Positions 12,477 through 22,479 are shown, counted from the stretch's first letter. The stretch is DNA of 34,364 nucleotides from Zelonia costaricensis (GCA_030849075.1 JASAOO010003273.1:1-34364); one strand, 5' to 3'. Program-made: numbers and translations. Notes: a model not told the origin generated them from the letters alone.

Positions 12477-12509
12477 TTGTGTGTGTGTGGGTGTGTGTGT
12501 GTGTGTGTG
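12477..12509. repeat. (GT)n microsatellite with one interruption
   Basis: GT units broken by one GG step near 12489-12490. Confidence 0.85.
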
Positions 12510-13265
12510 ATTGGGTGGGAGGGAGGGGAGGAAGCGTAATGTAGGCACGTGGACGAGCGTGATCTGCCGCGTCAAGCGTATAGAATTGGGGAAGACGAGG
12601 GAGGGAGAGGTGGGGGGGAGGGGGTAATAAGAGTTCGGCGATATACCAGATCAGACACAAGTACACGGACACAGAGTGAAGACGCAAAACAAAAAAAGGG
12701 ACCAGGTGCGGGCGGAGCTGCACAACTAAAGGTGTGGACGCACACGTGCAGACACCGTGATGAGTCTATATAAGAAGTGACGCGAGCGGGGACGAGGGCC
12801 AAGCGAAAAGAAAAAAAGGAAAGCAGGCGCAGAGGGCGGAGAAAGGTGGTGGAATCGCTGACGAGGGGGGAGGAAGAGGAAAAGTGACGACGAGGGGGAG
12901 GGGAGCGGAGCTGGACGGCCAGCAGCTCGTAGGGTGGGAGCAGAGGGGGGATGAGGAGATGGGGGTGGGAAAATGCGCTGCGAAGACCGGCGGGCGGCGG
13001 CGCGGAGGAGCAGGAGCGGAGGGAAAGCGGGGACAGGACGTTAAGGCACACAATAGCGAGGGTAGTGCGTGCGTGGAGAGGCTGGCAACAAAAAGAAGAA
13101 AAGGGAGAAGAGGTATTGTGGAGTACAGGGCTGAGGTGCGGTTTGACGTTCGCGACTGGAGAAGAAGTCAGTCGAGGAGGAGCACCGGAGCGCGCAGGAT
13201 TCAGAGACGGCAAGTGAAGTGTGGGGAAGAGGGGAGGGGGGGTGGAGAAGGAGGTGGAGGTGGAG

Positions 13266-13289
13266 GAGGTCTCTGTGAAGAGAGACCTC
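13266..13289. repeat. Perfect 9-bp inverted repeat, 6-nt loop
   Basis: Arms GAGGTCTCT and AGAGACCTC flank GTGAAG. It would form a stable stem-loop in a transcript of either strand. Nothing nearby shows what it does. Confidence 0.7.
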
Positions 13290-14396
13290 GACTGCCGCTG
13301 CTGCCAGTGAGAAGATCGGACAACGACGGGGGAAATTCAAAGCACACACACTCACACACAAGAGGAGTCGCGCACCTCGAGCACAAATCACGTGCACTCG
13401 TGTTGAAGTGGAAGAGCGGCAGCGGCACCCGGCGTCGCGTACAGAGGAGCCAACCGAAAACGCCAGACCACGCAACACCCTTTTATCAGGAGAAGAAGAA
13501 CCGAGAAGCAGAGACGGGTGCAGCTTACCGGAAGCGGGTGAGGACAATACCCAATCACTAAGGCAGGGGGGCGCGTGATCACGGGTGTGGAGCTGACGAT
13601 GGCGGAAGGGGGAGAGAGGACAAACAGAAAACAAAAAAAAAGGATTCGACAGAGAAGGAGAGCTTGCCAGCGCGACGGCCCGTGCGAAGGGGTGTTGGTG
13701 GTGGTGGTGGTGGTGGAAGAGGGCGACGAGCAAAAAGAGCCGCGGCTTACTGTCCTTTAGTGTGTGTGGGGGGGTACGGTTCTGCCTTCTTCTGCTTTCT
13801 TGTTTTCTTTTGTTTTTCTCTTTGTAGTGGTGGTGGTGGTGGTGGTTCAAGCGAAAAGGAAAACAAAAGGAAAAAGAGGAGGCCAGAATGGCGTTCGCAG
13901 CGCGTCTGTGAAAGTTGGTTTGCGTCTCAGCTCTGCGGAACTCGCGAAGAGAGAAGGCGGGTTGTAATAGGAGGAGAGACAGAGACAGAGACAGAGCACG
14001 AGGAGTACAGCGGGAGTAGTGATCGAAGCCAAGAAAAAAAAAGAGAGTATATAGAAGTGCGGTGATGAAGACAAGAGATACGTATATAAGCAATAAAATC
14101 GAAAGTGAGAAGAGACTCGCCAAAGACAGTCAGAAAGGCAGAGGGGGGGGGGGGGGCTGAGGCAGATGGTGGTAGACGGGGGTAGAGGGGGGGGCCCGAA
14201 ACGGAAGACGAGGAGATCACAAAAAGGGGAGCACACACAGGAGTAGGACAGGTACGCAGAATCACAGACACACACACACAAGTCAATAAAAAGAAAAAGG
14301 GGGGACAAGGCGGGAAACAGCAAAGACAAACCAAAAGAAAAAAAAACCGAAAGGCAGTGGTGGGGAGAGCGAGAGGAGAGAAGGAACTCGAGAGTG

Positions 14397-14414
14397 GCAA
14401 CACGCGGGTGTTGC
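14397..14414. repeat. Perfect 7-bp inverted repeat, 4-nt loop
   Basis: Arms GCAACAC and GTGTTGC flank GCGG. A second, imperfect arm pair (GTGTGAGGC / GCCTCTCAC, one mismatch) follows at once, so a tandem double hairpin is possible. Confidence 0.65.
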
Positions 14415-14696
14415 GTGTGAGGCTTTGATGACACGCCGCGCCTCTCACAATGGGCGGTGTGTCTCGCACTCGGAGCGAGGGGTAAGAAGAAAAAGGGGGA
14501 AAGGGACAAGACCCAGCTGGAGTCGCGCAGAGTGTGCCAGCTGTGCAGGCGCTGAGGTTCAATAGAGGGCGTCTGCGGACAAGAAACCGAGAAAAGAAAT
14601 GGGAGGGAAGTGTTCAAGACGCACGTCTATGTATGTGGAGCAGGGGGGAGGGGGGATTACGAGAACGTGCGCGGGCACCCGCGGAGGTGCGTGCGC

Positions 14697-14720
14697 GGGG
14701 GAGGGGAGGGGAGGGGAGGG
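14697..14720 (+). other. Canonical G-quadruplex motif
   Basis: Five G runs of three to five bases, each separated by a single A. This is the textbook short-loop pattern for a stable parallel quadruplex. The G strand is the plus strand, the template if transcription is leftward. Confidence 0.7.
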
Positions 14721-15015
14721 AAGAAAGAGGAGGGGCTCAAGCGACCAGCTTTCTTGCGTTTGAGCAAACGACGCACGCGCGCTTTACACGACTCACACGT
14801 GGTAAACTGTTTCGGTCCGAGGCCAAAAGGGGGAGAAAAAGATGACAAACAGCCAGAGCGGCGCAGAACGGAGGAGTGGCAGTACGGCAACCGACCCGAG
14901 AACCAGCTTGCGGAGTAGAACGGGAAAAGGGGGTAGAACGAGGAAGGGGGTGGACGTGGCTGCTGCGCGTCTCGCGTTCACGTTGCCGGTGGTAAACGTG
15001 TTTGGGTTGTGCCTC

Positions 15016-15034
15016 GGTCACGTTTGGCGTGACC
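15016..15034. repeat. Perfect 7-bp inverted repeat, 5-nt loop
   Basis: Arms GGTCACG and CGTGACC flank TTTGG. It ends ten bases before the ATG of the weak plus-strand frame at 15045. Confidence 0.65.
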
Positions 15035-15312
15035 ACGTGCATCAATGGTCGCGTCTTTCGCTCACTCTCCTTCTCCTTCTCCTTCTTCCCGCACTGCGTG
15101 GAAAAAAAAAAAGCGGAAGGAGCTCAGCCGGGAGGAGGATGACGGAAAGGTCGAGGCGAGACCTGTGCCTGCCCTCACCTTCTCTTTCTTCTCTTCCTTT
15201 TTCTCCCCGTTCCGACCGGTGGGAGCGTCTCTGCTCCAAGTTTGCTTGTCCGTTTCGTTGTTCTTGTTGCTGCTGCTGCTCGCGCCTTTCGATGTAGCCT
15301 CTCTTCTGCTGT

Positions 15313-15338
15313 TGTGTGTGTGTGTGTGTGTGTGTGTG
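15313..15338. repeat. (TG)13 microsatellite
   Basis: Thirteen TG units, read directly. Confidence 0.9.
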
Positions 15339-15410
15339 ATGTGTAAACTCGTGAGTCCCGGCTTCGTCCCTGTACGCACCGAATGGCCAACCTCGCGATC
15401 CCCTACCAGC

Positions 15411-15446
15411 AGCGACTGCGGTGAACGTCCCCTCCTCGCAGTCGCT
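15411..15446. repeat. Perfect 10-bp inverted repeat, 16-nt loop
   Basis: Arms AGCGACTGCG (15411-15420) and CGCAGTCGCT (15437-15446) are exact reverse complements and rich in G-C pairs. The hairpin lies between two copies of AACTCGTGA (15346-15354 and 15474-15482). It is the longest perfect hairpin I noticed in the gap. Confidence 0.75.
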
Positions 15447-16543
15447 TCGCTTTCTTTTTATCGTCAGAGCCTGAACTCGTGACTTTCCCCTCTTTTTTTT
15501 ATTTTCAAACCACCGATGCTCGTCTTCTCGATTATTTAAAGAACGTGTTGTTCGCTGTAATCGGTTTTCCTCTTCGCTCTGTCTTTCAGGGAAAAAAAGA
15601 GAAAAGAGTGCGAGGGGGGAGAAAGGGGAGGGAGAGGTTGAACGGCGACCCCAGCGCTGCCACCGACGGCGGTGGTCGAAGACGGAGGGCAAACCAAAAG
15701 CAAGCGCCAGCGCCGCCGGTTCCGAGTGGAGTGTGCGACGAGAGGGGGGAGCGAGGGACGGGAAGGGGGGTTGGGTGGAGGAGGTGGGGGAGCAGGAGGA
15801 GGCGGATGGCAACAATGAAAAAAAAAAGCGTGTTCTGCTGCAAGTCCACGCAAGAGTGAAGCGAGAGCGCTGACGAGCGAGGCTCGCAAGCGTGGTAGAC
15901 CCTGGATATGCCTCTATCGTGAAGGAAGTGTGGGGAAGGTGAGGAGGGGCGGGGGGTAAGACCGAGAGAGGTCCGGGGCGGTGAGGCACTGAGCAGGCTG
16001 CCAAGTGGGAAGCAAAAAGAATGCGATGTCGAGGTCAGCGGCGGGGGGAGCGAGGGAGGTGAAGTGAAGGAAAGAGGTGCGCGCGTAGAGCTCAGGAAGT
16101 AACGGGAGAGAGAGGATGGAGCGGAGCAGTGAGCTGCACACCGCACCACAATCCCAATTCCTTTCTTCCCTCTTTTTCTTTCTTCGATTCTGCGCGCCCC
16201 CGTGCACTCCCGGTGTTGTTGCTATGCACGCACGCACACGTGAAGCCAACAAGCGACTGGATAAACAAACAACCACAAACGCAGCGGGGACAGACAGAGA
16301 TGAAGCAGTCGGCGCAGACGCGTCGACCACCGGGCAAGCACTCGAGCACGCGCGAAGGCAGTGTTGCTCCGAGGCTTGGACAAATGCGCCAACGCGTTAT
16401 ACCTTCCTTTTTTTTCTTTATGTGTGTGTGTGTGTGTGTTTGTGTTGACGGGTGTGCGCGTGCCTGCTTGTGCCTAGACTACCTCGACGATGATGTGTGC
16501 GCTCGCGTGCGCCCGTGAGTGTGCGTGTGAGCGTGTGTGCGTT

Positions 16544-16548
<5 letters not shown>

Positions 16549-16581
<33 letters not shown>
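16549..16581. repeat. (GT)n microsatellite
   Basis: About sixteen GT units in a longer GT-rich stretch beginning near 16516. Confidence 0.9.
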
Positions 16582-16582
<1 letters not shown>

Positions 16583-16800
16583 CTCTCTAGCAGGCGCGTA
16601 CCGGTAAACAGCTCAAGCTGCTCTTCGCAGAACAAAAAAACTAAACGAAGAAAACAGAGTGAGCTGACAGTGGGGTACGCAGGAAGATTTTTTTTAGTTT
16701 TTAAGCGCAGATTCCTGCGGGCGTGCACGTGTGCGTTCGAGGGGGCGGGAATGAGTTGAGCAAGCAGCGCGGAGGAGAAATAAAAGATGATAAGGGAGGA

Positions 16801-17180
16801 GGCATGCTCACACCAACGCCGCCAAGGCTGTGGGGGGCTAGGGGTCAGGGGGGGGGGGGGGGTCGCGTGTACCAAGTCGCGGGCAGTGTGCGTGCGCCGT
16901 GGACCTTTGTGAAAAGGGGGCTAGAGCCACGAGGGACATCGCCCCGCCTGCTGCCCTGCAAGCAGCGTCTCGGACGCAGTGGGGATGCTGCACTTCTGAG
17001 GCAGTGCCCACGAAGCTGCTCTGTCTGATGCGCGCTGCCTCCTCTCCTTCATGCTCAGCAAGCATCCGCACGGCGGCGTCGTGGCCCGCGGCAAGGAAGA
17101 GGGGGGGAGGGCGAAGATGGGAGAGGGGCACGCGAGCCGAGGTCGGCTGCCTTGCGAGAGGCGAGGTCGCTCACATACGC
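16801..17180. mobile_element. Possible degenerate SIDER2-like retroposon fragment
   Basis: This block differs sharply from its surroundings: apart from a G15 run at 16848-16862 it is of normal complexity and balanced on the two strands. The stretch around 16940-17090 resembles what I recall of Leishmania SIDER2 elements, short degenerate relatives of ingi/L1Tc retroposons that are common in 3' UTRs. I cannot align it here, and orientation and ends are uncertain. On the minus strand it also carries an open 97-codon frame (17131-16838) with mixed amino-acid composition, so a decayed coding fragment is an alternative. Confidence 0.35.
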
Positions 17181-18016
17181 GTGTCGGTGTCTTCACCTGC
17201 CGCGCAGCAATCCCTTGCTTTGTTTCTCCCCTTCTTTTCACACCCACACACAGACACACACTTCCACATTGCAATAAGGCAAAGGAGTCATGTTTAATCT
17301 CTTTTTGTGGTGTTGTAGTTCCCCCCCCTCCCCCTCCCCGCCCCTCCCTCCCTTTTTTTCCTTCGAGCCTGCGTGGGCGTACTTGAATGTCCAGGCGCCG
17401 GTGAAACCAAAACGCGCTATTGTTATCACCGCTTTTTTTTTTTTTTGGTTTGGTAGTTTTTTCCTTTGTTTGTTGGAGTTGTTGCCGATGCTGCTGTCCT
17501 CTGTGACACAGCCAGCCGGTGTGAAGCATCCCCCGAAGCGAGGCAGAAACTACACAAACAAACAAAAAGGGAACAGGAGCGCGGGGAAAGAGACGTCGAG
17601 CACAGAGGGGAAAAACAAAACAGATAACAAAAGAGAAATATTGATCATCCTTCTGACTTCTGCATTTCCTTCTCTCTTTTTGTTCGTTGGATACGCAGAT
17701 ACTCTCTTTTTTGTTTGCTTTTCGGCCGTGTTCACGCTGCCACACACACACACACGACTGACACGGTCTGGTAGGGTTCGCCACAGGTTTGCTTGTTGCT
17801 GTTTTTTGTCCAGTCCCCGTGTCTGTGTGAGGCGCCACCTGATGCTCAGCGCGTACCTGAGCGAGAAAGAAAGAAAAACAGAACTACAGAGGCGCTGTGA
17901 GTGGTGCGACATCCCGAGAAGAAGAAGAAAAAGGGCGCCAGCGAGATGCTGCGACTTCGGCTTCTCTCGCTTGCGCGCCTACACTATTTTGTTTTCTTGC
18001 TTCAAAATCTCCTTCC

Positions 18017-18208
18017 TCATTTTTTTTTTTTGGCGAGCCACTGTCCGCTGGCGAAGGCGGTGAAGCGTCCCATCGTGAGGTCCCCTTGCCTCTCCGGCTC
18101 CCTCGCCAGACACTTCTTGCAGCGCACACAGAACGAGGTTTTCAAGGACTCGCCACAGACAGCCACCGCACTTTCGCCGCGAGAGTGGGCCTTCGAGCAC
18201 ACACACAC
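18017..18208 (-). pseudogene. Possible coding relict with a Cys cluster
   Basis: About 55 codons on the minus strand show mostly G or C at third positions, as expected for trypanosomatid coding DNA, and a mixed composition including FCVRCKKCLAR (C-x2-C-x2-C). There is no ATG at the start of the open stretch, only an internal one (TMGRF). The frame ends after four Lys codons at a T-tract. It may be a decayed gene fragment, part of a retroposon or chance; a full gene is unlikely. No family is recognised. Confidence 0.25.
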
Positions 18209-18247
18209 ATTGCAAACCGGAAAGAAGCGGCAGCTATGATTGTGCGC

Positions 18248-18250
<3 letters not shown>

Positions 18251-18289
<39 letters not shown>
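18251..18289. repeat. (TG)n microsatellite
   Basis: About nineteen TG units, one of the longest in the window. Confidence 0.9.
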
Positions 18290-18290
<1 letters not shown>

Positions 18291-19920
18291 GGTGTGTTCG
18301 TTTATGTAAATGGCATCGGTTTTGAGCTTCTCCGCTATTCCTGCGCCGCCTTCCTCCGTCTAAGCCGATGGAGGTTGGGGCCGCCGCGCGCGTGCCAGGG
18401 CAGCGGAGAGAAAGCGGAGCGCGTCCCATCTGCTGCGGACAGTCGCCTGCAGCGACCCCCTGCCATCAAACCCGCCAATTCAACGAAAACCCAAAAAAGA
18501 ACACGGAAACTGCGGTCGAGGCCTCGCGCAGAGAGGGCGAGTTTAACAGAGGAAGCATTGAAGAACGTTCACTCTGTTCTCCCTCCTTTTTGTTTCCGTC
18601 TCGCTCTCACTCTCCACGCATTCCACTCGGACCGTCGGACTCCGCGCGCCTACGACGCGTGGAAAGCGGGGCACGGAGGCAAACCGCAAAGCTCAGCGGT
18701 GCGCCACGCGGAGAAAAAAAAAGGAGAGAACACTGCGCCGTCCAAGCGCGTGTCTCGGCGAAAACCGCTTCGGCCCGTGACAACTGCGCCATCAAAGGCA
18801 AGAAGGCCCGAAAGCACATCGAACGGAGAAATAAAATGAGAAGCAGCTCGACCCGCCGATCTCAGAAGGATACACCCAAAAAGAAGAGGGACGGCGAGTC
18901 AGTCAGGGGAGGGAGTCAGCTGCAGCGCACGCATCCGACGCGACTTCGACTCGTTGTGCGAGTTCAGCACGCAGCGCCCGCGTGCCACCTCACCCCTATT
19001 CGAGGCACAAAGACATACATACACACACGCAGGTAGAGAAAAACAAAGCAGCAACGCCGCCTTTCGCGTTGCTTTTTTGTGTGTTTTCCTTCCTTTGCGC
19101 ACGTCGTCGCTCGCTCGCCTCAAGCCACGTTGGCAAGGTCGGACCCATGCACAGACACACGCACGCGCACGCACACGTGGAGCAGGAACGAACCTGCAAG
19201 CGCATCGGCAGAGGAGAACGCAGCGGACAGAAGAGAAAAAAAAGGAGGCACACAAGCAAAGAGGAATAGAGCGAGTACGGAGTGCGAAAGAAACAAGAAC
19301 AAAAGTCGCCGCCACCGACATCGTAATGTACGTGACGCGGTGCAAGGCCGGTGGGGGAGGGGTGGGGAGAAGATGGACAGAGGAGTGAGCACAGTCACGC
19401 AAGCACACCAACACAGAGAGAGAGCACGGATAGTCCACACACACGCGCACATAAACAAAGCGAACACAGACACACACACACACACGCCCACACGCCCAGA
19501 CCCGAGCACGGAATCGAAACGCGGCAGGAAGTGCAAGCTCAACCAAACCAGAGCGAAAAGAACGTAAAAAGTGGGGGAAACCGGATCACTTATGCGCTTT
19601 GGTTGCCAGTGTCAACACCGGATCTCCTCCCGGGCAAGCCACAGAGGACGTACCGTACACACAGTCACGTTCCTACGAGAATACACACACACACACACAC
19701 GCGCTCCCATTGTATGTGCCTTTTTTTTTTTTGGCGTTGTTGTTACCGAAGAGATGCCAGTGCGTGAACCAGTGAAAAGCAGGAGAGGAAGGCGAAGCGC
19801 AGACAGCGCAACCGAAACGAGAAGAAAAAAGAAAAACGGAGGTCAGGCAACGTTCGATTTACGCTACGCAAGCAAAGCACAAGACAGGAGAAAGAGGGAG
19901 CGGCATCGGAGGTCACTCGG

Positions 19921-19989
19921 GGGGAGGGGGGGGAGGGGGGGGGGGGGTTCAACAACACNAGGGGAGGGGGAGGGGGGTTCAACAACACA
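19921..19989. repeat. G-rich 30-bp direct repeat with an undetermined base
   Basis: The segment GGGGTTCAACAACAC occurs at 19944-19958 and again at 19974-19988, with long G runs before each. The only undetermined base in the window (n, 19959) lies just after copy 1; the matching base after copy 2 is A. Confidence 0.85.
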
Positions 19990-21700
19990 TGAAGCCAATC
20001 ACGCACAGACAGAGAGAGAAAGGGGGGGAAAAGGGAGAAAGAAGGAGGAGAAAGAAGAAGAAGGAGAAGACGGGGTCAAGCACCACGTGCGAGATGAACA
20101 GAGAGACACAGAGAGACGCAAGTTACCCCAAGAAAACAAAAGAGCCAAGAAGAACCAAAGAAAAACCAACCGCGCACACGCTGATCACGATAGCAGCTGC
20201 CTGACGGCGTACAGAAGAAAATTGTGTGTGTGTGTGTGTGTGAAAGGGAGGTACGAGTACTCGTGTAGAATGAGAGTGAGAGGGGCGAAAGGGGGGAGGG
20301 GTAGAAGCGGAAAAAAGAGGAAATAGGGAGTGTGTGTGTGTGGTGTGTAGAGAAGGGTGGGGAATCCCAGGCTAAAATGAAGGGGAGCAGAGGAGCACAG
20401 GCAAGGCGGCAAAGAGCACAAAAACGAGAAACAAAGACGACACGCAAGCGCAGAAACACAACCGCTTTTTCTGTTGTTGTTTTCGGGGGGTTTTTTACAC
20501 GTGCAGCACTTTCGACGGCACACGACGTCGATCTGCGCACCTGCGGACGTGCACGGCGTCAACGCAACCCTCTCGTCTCCTTGTTTGTGGCGGAGCGCAA
20601 AGGTGCGGGGGGTGCGCAGCGGCGCCGGAAGCGCATGGCAAGAACAGAGAAAAAAAAAGAGAGACAAGCTAAAGAGAGTGTGGAGCGAAGGGCATCGGCG
20701 GCAATGGTAAAGAGGCGAACTCTGCAGCTCCTCAACGCAAAGAGGAGAACAAAAAAAAGGCGAGGTGGTACCTCCTGACCCAGTATAGCCCCTCCACAAA
20801 GGTGTGTGCGTGGGTGTGTCCTTGTGTTTGTGTGTGTGTGTCTGCATAGCTTCTGAGTAATCGGGGTGCTGTGACTGGATGTGCGTGTTTGAGTGAGTCT
20901 GTCTTACCCCGCCGCTGAATGACCTGCCCGACTCCACGAGCTACGTCTTCACCTAAGATGCGCATTGTCCATGGGCATACGTGTGCGTGTGCGTGTGTTT
21001 GTGTGCCATTCGAACCAGAAAAGAGAAACAGAAAACTGGAAATAGAGTCCAGCGTGCGTGCAATACCCAAAAGCAGAAAAGGAGAAAAGCGGGTGCGCGC
21101 GGAAAGTGGGGAAGGGGGTCAAGTTGCAGGAGTAGTGCCGCGCGCGGTGGCAACCCTCCCGCGCCTGTCCGCACACTGCGCTGGCACGAGGCACTCCGCA
21201 CCCGGCACGGCCACCACAGAATGATGCGAAAGCAAAAGGGACAAGACCCACCAGTCGCGGGGGGGGGGGGCACGACAGACACAGCACCAACGCACAGTTT
21301 ATGAAAAGCGGAGCCAGAAAACTGAATAAAGAAGAAGAAGAGCACACACACACACGCATATCAGCACACACACACACACACAAACGCACAAGCGCAGGTA
21401 AACGCATACGCACACCAGCACATGTATTCACGAGTGCGCCTGCAGAAGTAGTGGCCCTTCAGGGGTGTAAGGGCACAGAGGAGGAGTGGAGTGGGGAAGC
21501 AACGGAAGAGCGGAGGGGAGACGGGGGAAAAAAAAAACACGAGACGCGTACAGAAGACAAAAAAGAGGCCGAAAATACGAAGCGAGAGAAGACGCGCACT
21601 TGGGTGTCAGCAGTGACACGGGCAGAATGCTATCATACAGAGAGGTGTGCGCAGTGCACAAGCCGAAGAGCACTGATACTTGCACGTGTGTGCCTGTGTG

Positions 21701-21702
<2 letters not shown>

Positions 21703-21746
<44 letters not shown>
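21703..21746. repeat. (TG)22 microsatellite
   Basis: About 22 uninterrupted TG units, the longest dinucleotide run in the window. Confidence 0.9.
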
Positions 21747-21748
<2 letters not shown>

Positions 21749-21856
21749 TGGCGGAGTCCACAAGAGAGACGATCAACAAGAACCCCTTGATGAGGCGTCG
21801 GGTTTGGGAGGGGGTGCTGGAGACAAAGAGAGAAACGAATGAATCCCGGCCGTACC

Positions 21857-21900
21857 CACACACACACACACACACACAGACACTCACAGACACTCACACA
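21857..21900. repeat. (CA)n run plus tandem CACAGACACT
   Basis: A CA run at 21857-21878 merges into two copies of a 10-bp unit containing CACAGACACT. Confidence 0.8.
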
Positions 21901-22479
21901 CGCGCACGAACACAGAAAGAAGCGCCTGCCTTTCCCGCTGAAACCCAGCCATGACAAACAAAGAAATGGGAAGCGAAGGTAGAATTGGCGATATCGGTGG
22001 GAGAGGGGGGGGGGCTCGGAGCGGAGGCGGTAGTGATGGTGGCACACCTCGAGCTACGAGCACCACAAGATGGCGAAGACACAAGGCAACAAGGGAGAAG
22101 AAGGGCGGCGGGGTCGCAGAGCAGCGGAACAGGGGGAAGAAAAAAAGAAAGGGGGCGCAAACAACGAAAAGCACCTCGCTCCATGTGCAGCAAGAATCCA
22201 CGTAGACGAAGAAAAAAACGAGAAAAGGGGGAGGAGTACACCGAAGCAGAGCTGTGCGGTGTCCGTCGAGCCGAGGCAAGCCCCGAGGGGTGGGTGGGGG
22301 GCGCGTGAAACACCACAAAGCAAAGAGGTGGAGGCGATCGAGGAAGGCAACGCACGCGGCGCGGAAGGCTCGTTTACAGCAGAAAAAGAAGAAGGGGGGA
22401 AATAATTACACAAACGAGAAAAAAAAACAAGAATGCAGCGCACGATCAGCAAGGAAGTCGCGCAGTACTAATAGTGGCG

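Larger units (their letters stand above)
9061..13000. other. Gene-free region, part 2
   Basis: Mostly purine-rich plus strand, with a G-rich block at 9225-9300. The stretch at about 10398-10790 is T- and GT-rich on the plus strand, the reverse of its surroundings. Other contents are A16 at 10911-10926, a tandem 8-mer at 11221-11250 and GT runs at 12477-12509. The longest frames either start at a non-ATG codon or consist of Lys/Arg/Gly-rich low complexity. No RNA gene was recognised. Confidence 0.65.
13001..16800. other. Gene-free region, part 3, with hairpins
   Basis: The left part is purine-rich. From about 15.0 kb the plus strand alternates between purine and pyrimidine blocks. Perfect short inverted repeats lie at 13266-13289, 14397-14414, 15016-15034 and 15411-15446. 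GGT runs lie at 13696-13716 and 13827-13847, G14 at 14143-14156, and a regular G-run array at 14697-14720. GT runs lie at 15313-15338, 16421-16439 and 16549-16581. Coding frames are low-complexity apart from the weak plus-strand candidate at 15045-15482. Confidence 0.6.
17181..20460. other. Gene-free region, part 4
   Basis: Alternating strand composition to about 18.3 kb (plus-strand pyrimidine blocks near 17215-17360, 17425-17470, 17650-17735 and 17985-18035), then a fairly balanced stretch to about 19.0 kb, then purine-rich DNA again. GT runs lie at 18251-18289 and 20223-20242, an AC run at 19683-19700. An ATG-started plus-strand frame (18368-19036) is discussed in the findings. A balanced patch at 19570-19690 has no recognised function. 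Confidence 0.6.

Noticed and set aside
12760..12780. TATA-box-like TATATAAG
   Set aside because: Trypanosomatid protein genes lack TATA-driven promoters, and nothing starts downstream.
13041..14123. A 360-codon minus-strand frame in the gap
   Set aside because: It is Leu/Ser/Phe/His low complexity made from pyrimidine-rich and GGT-repeat DNA, with no coding-like pattern.
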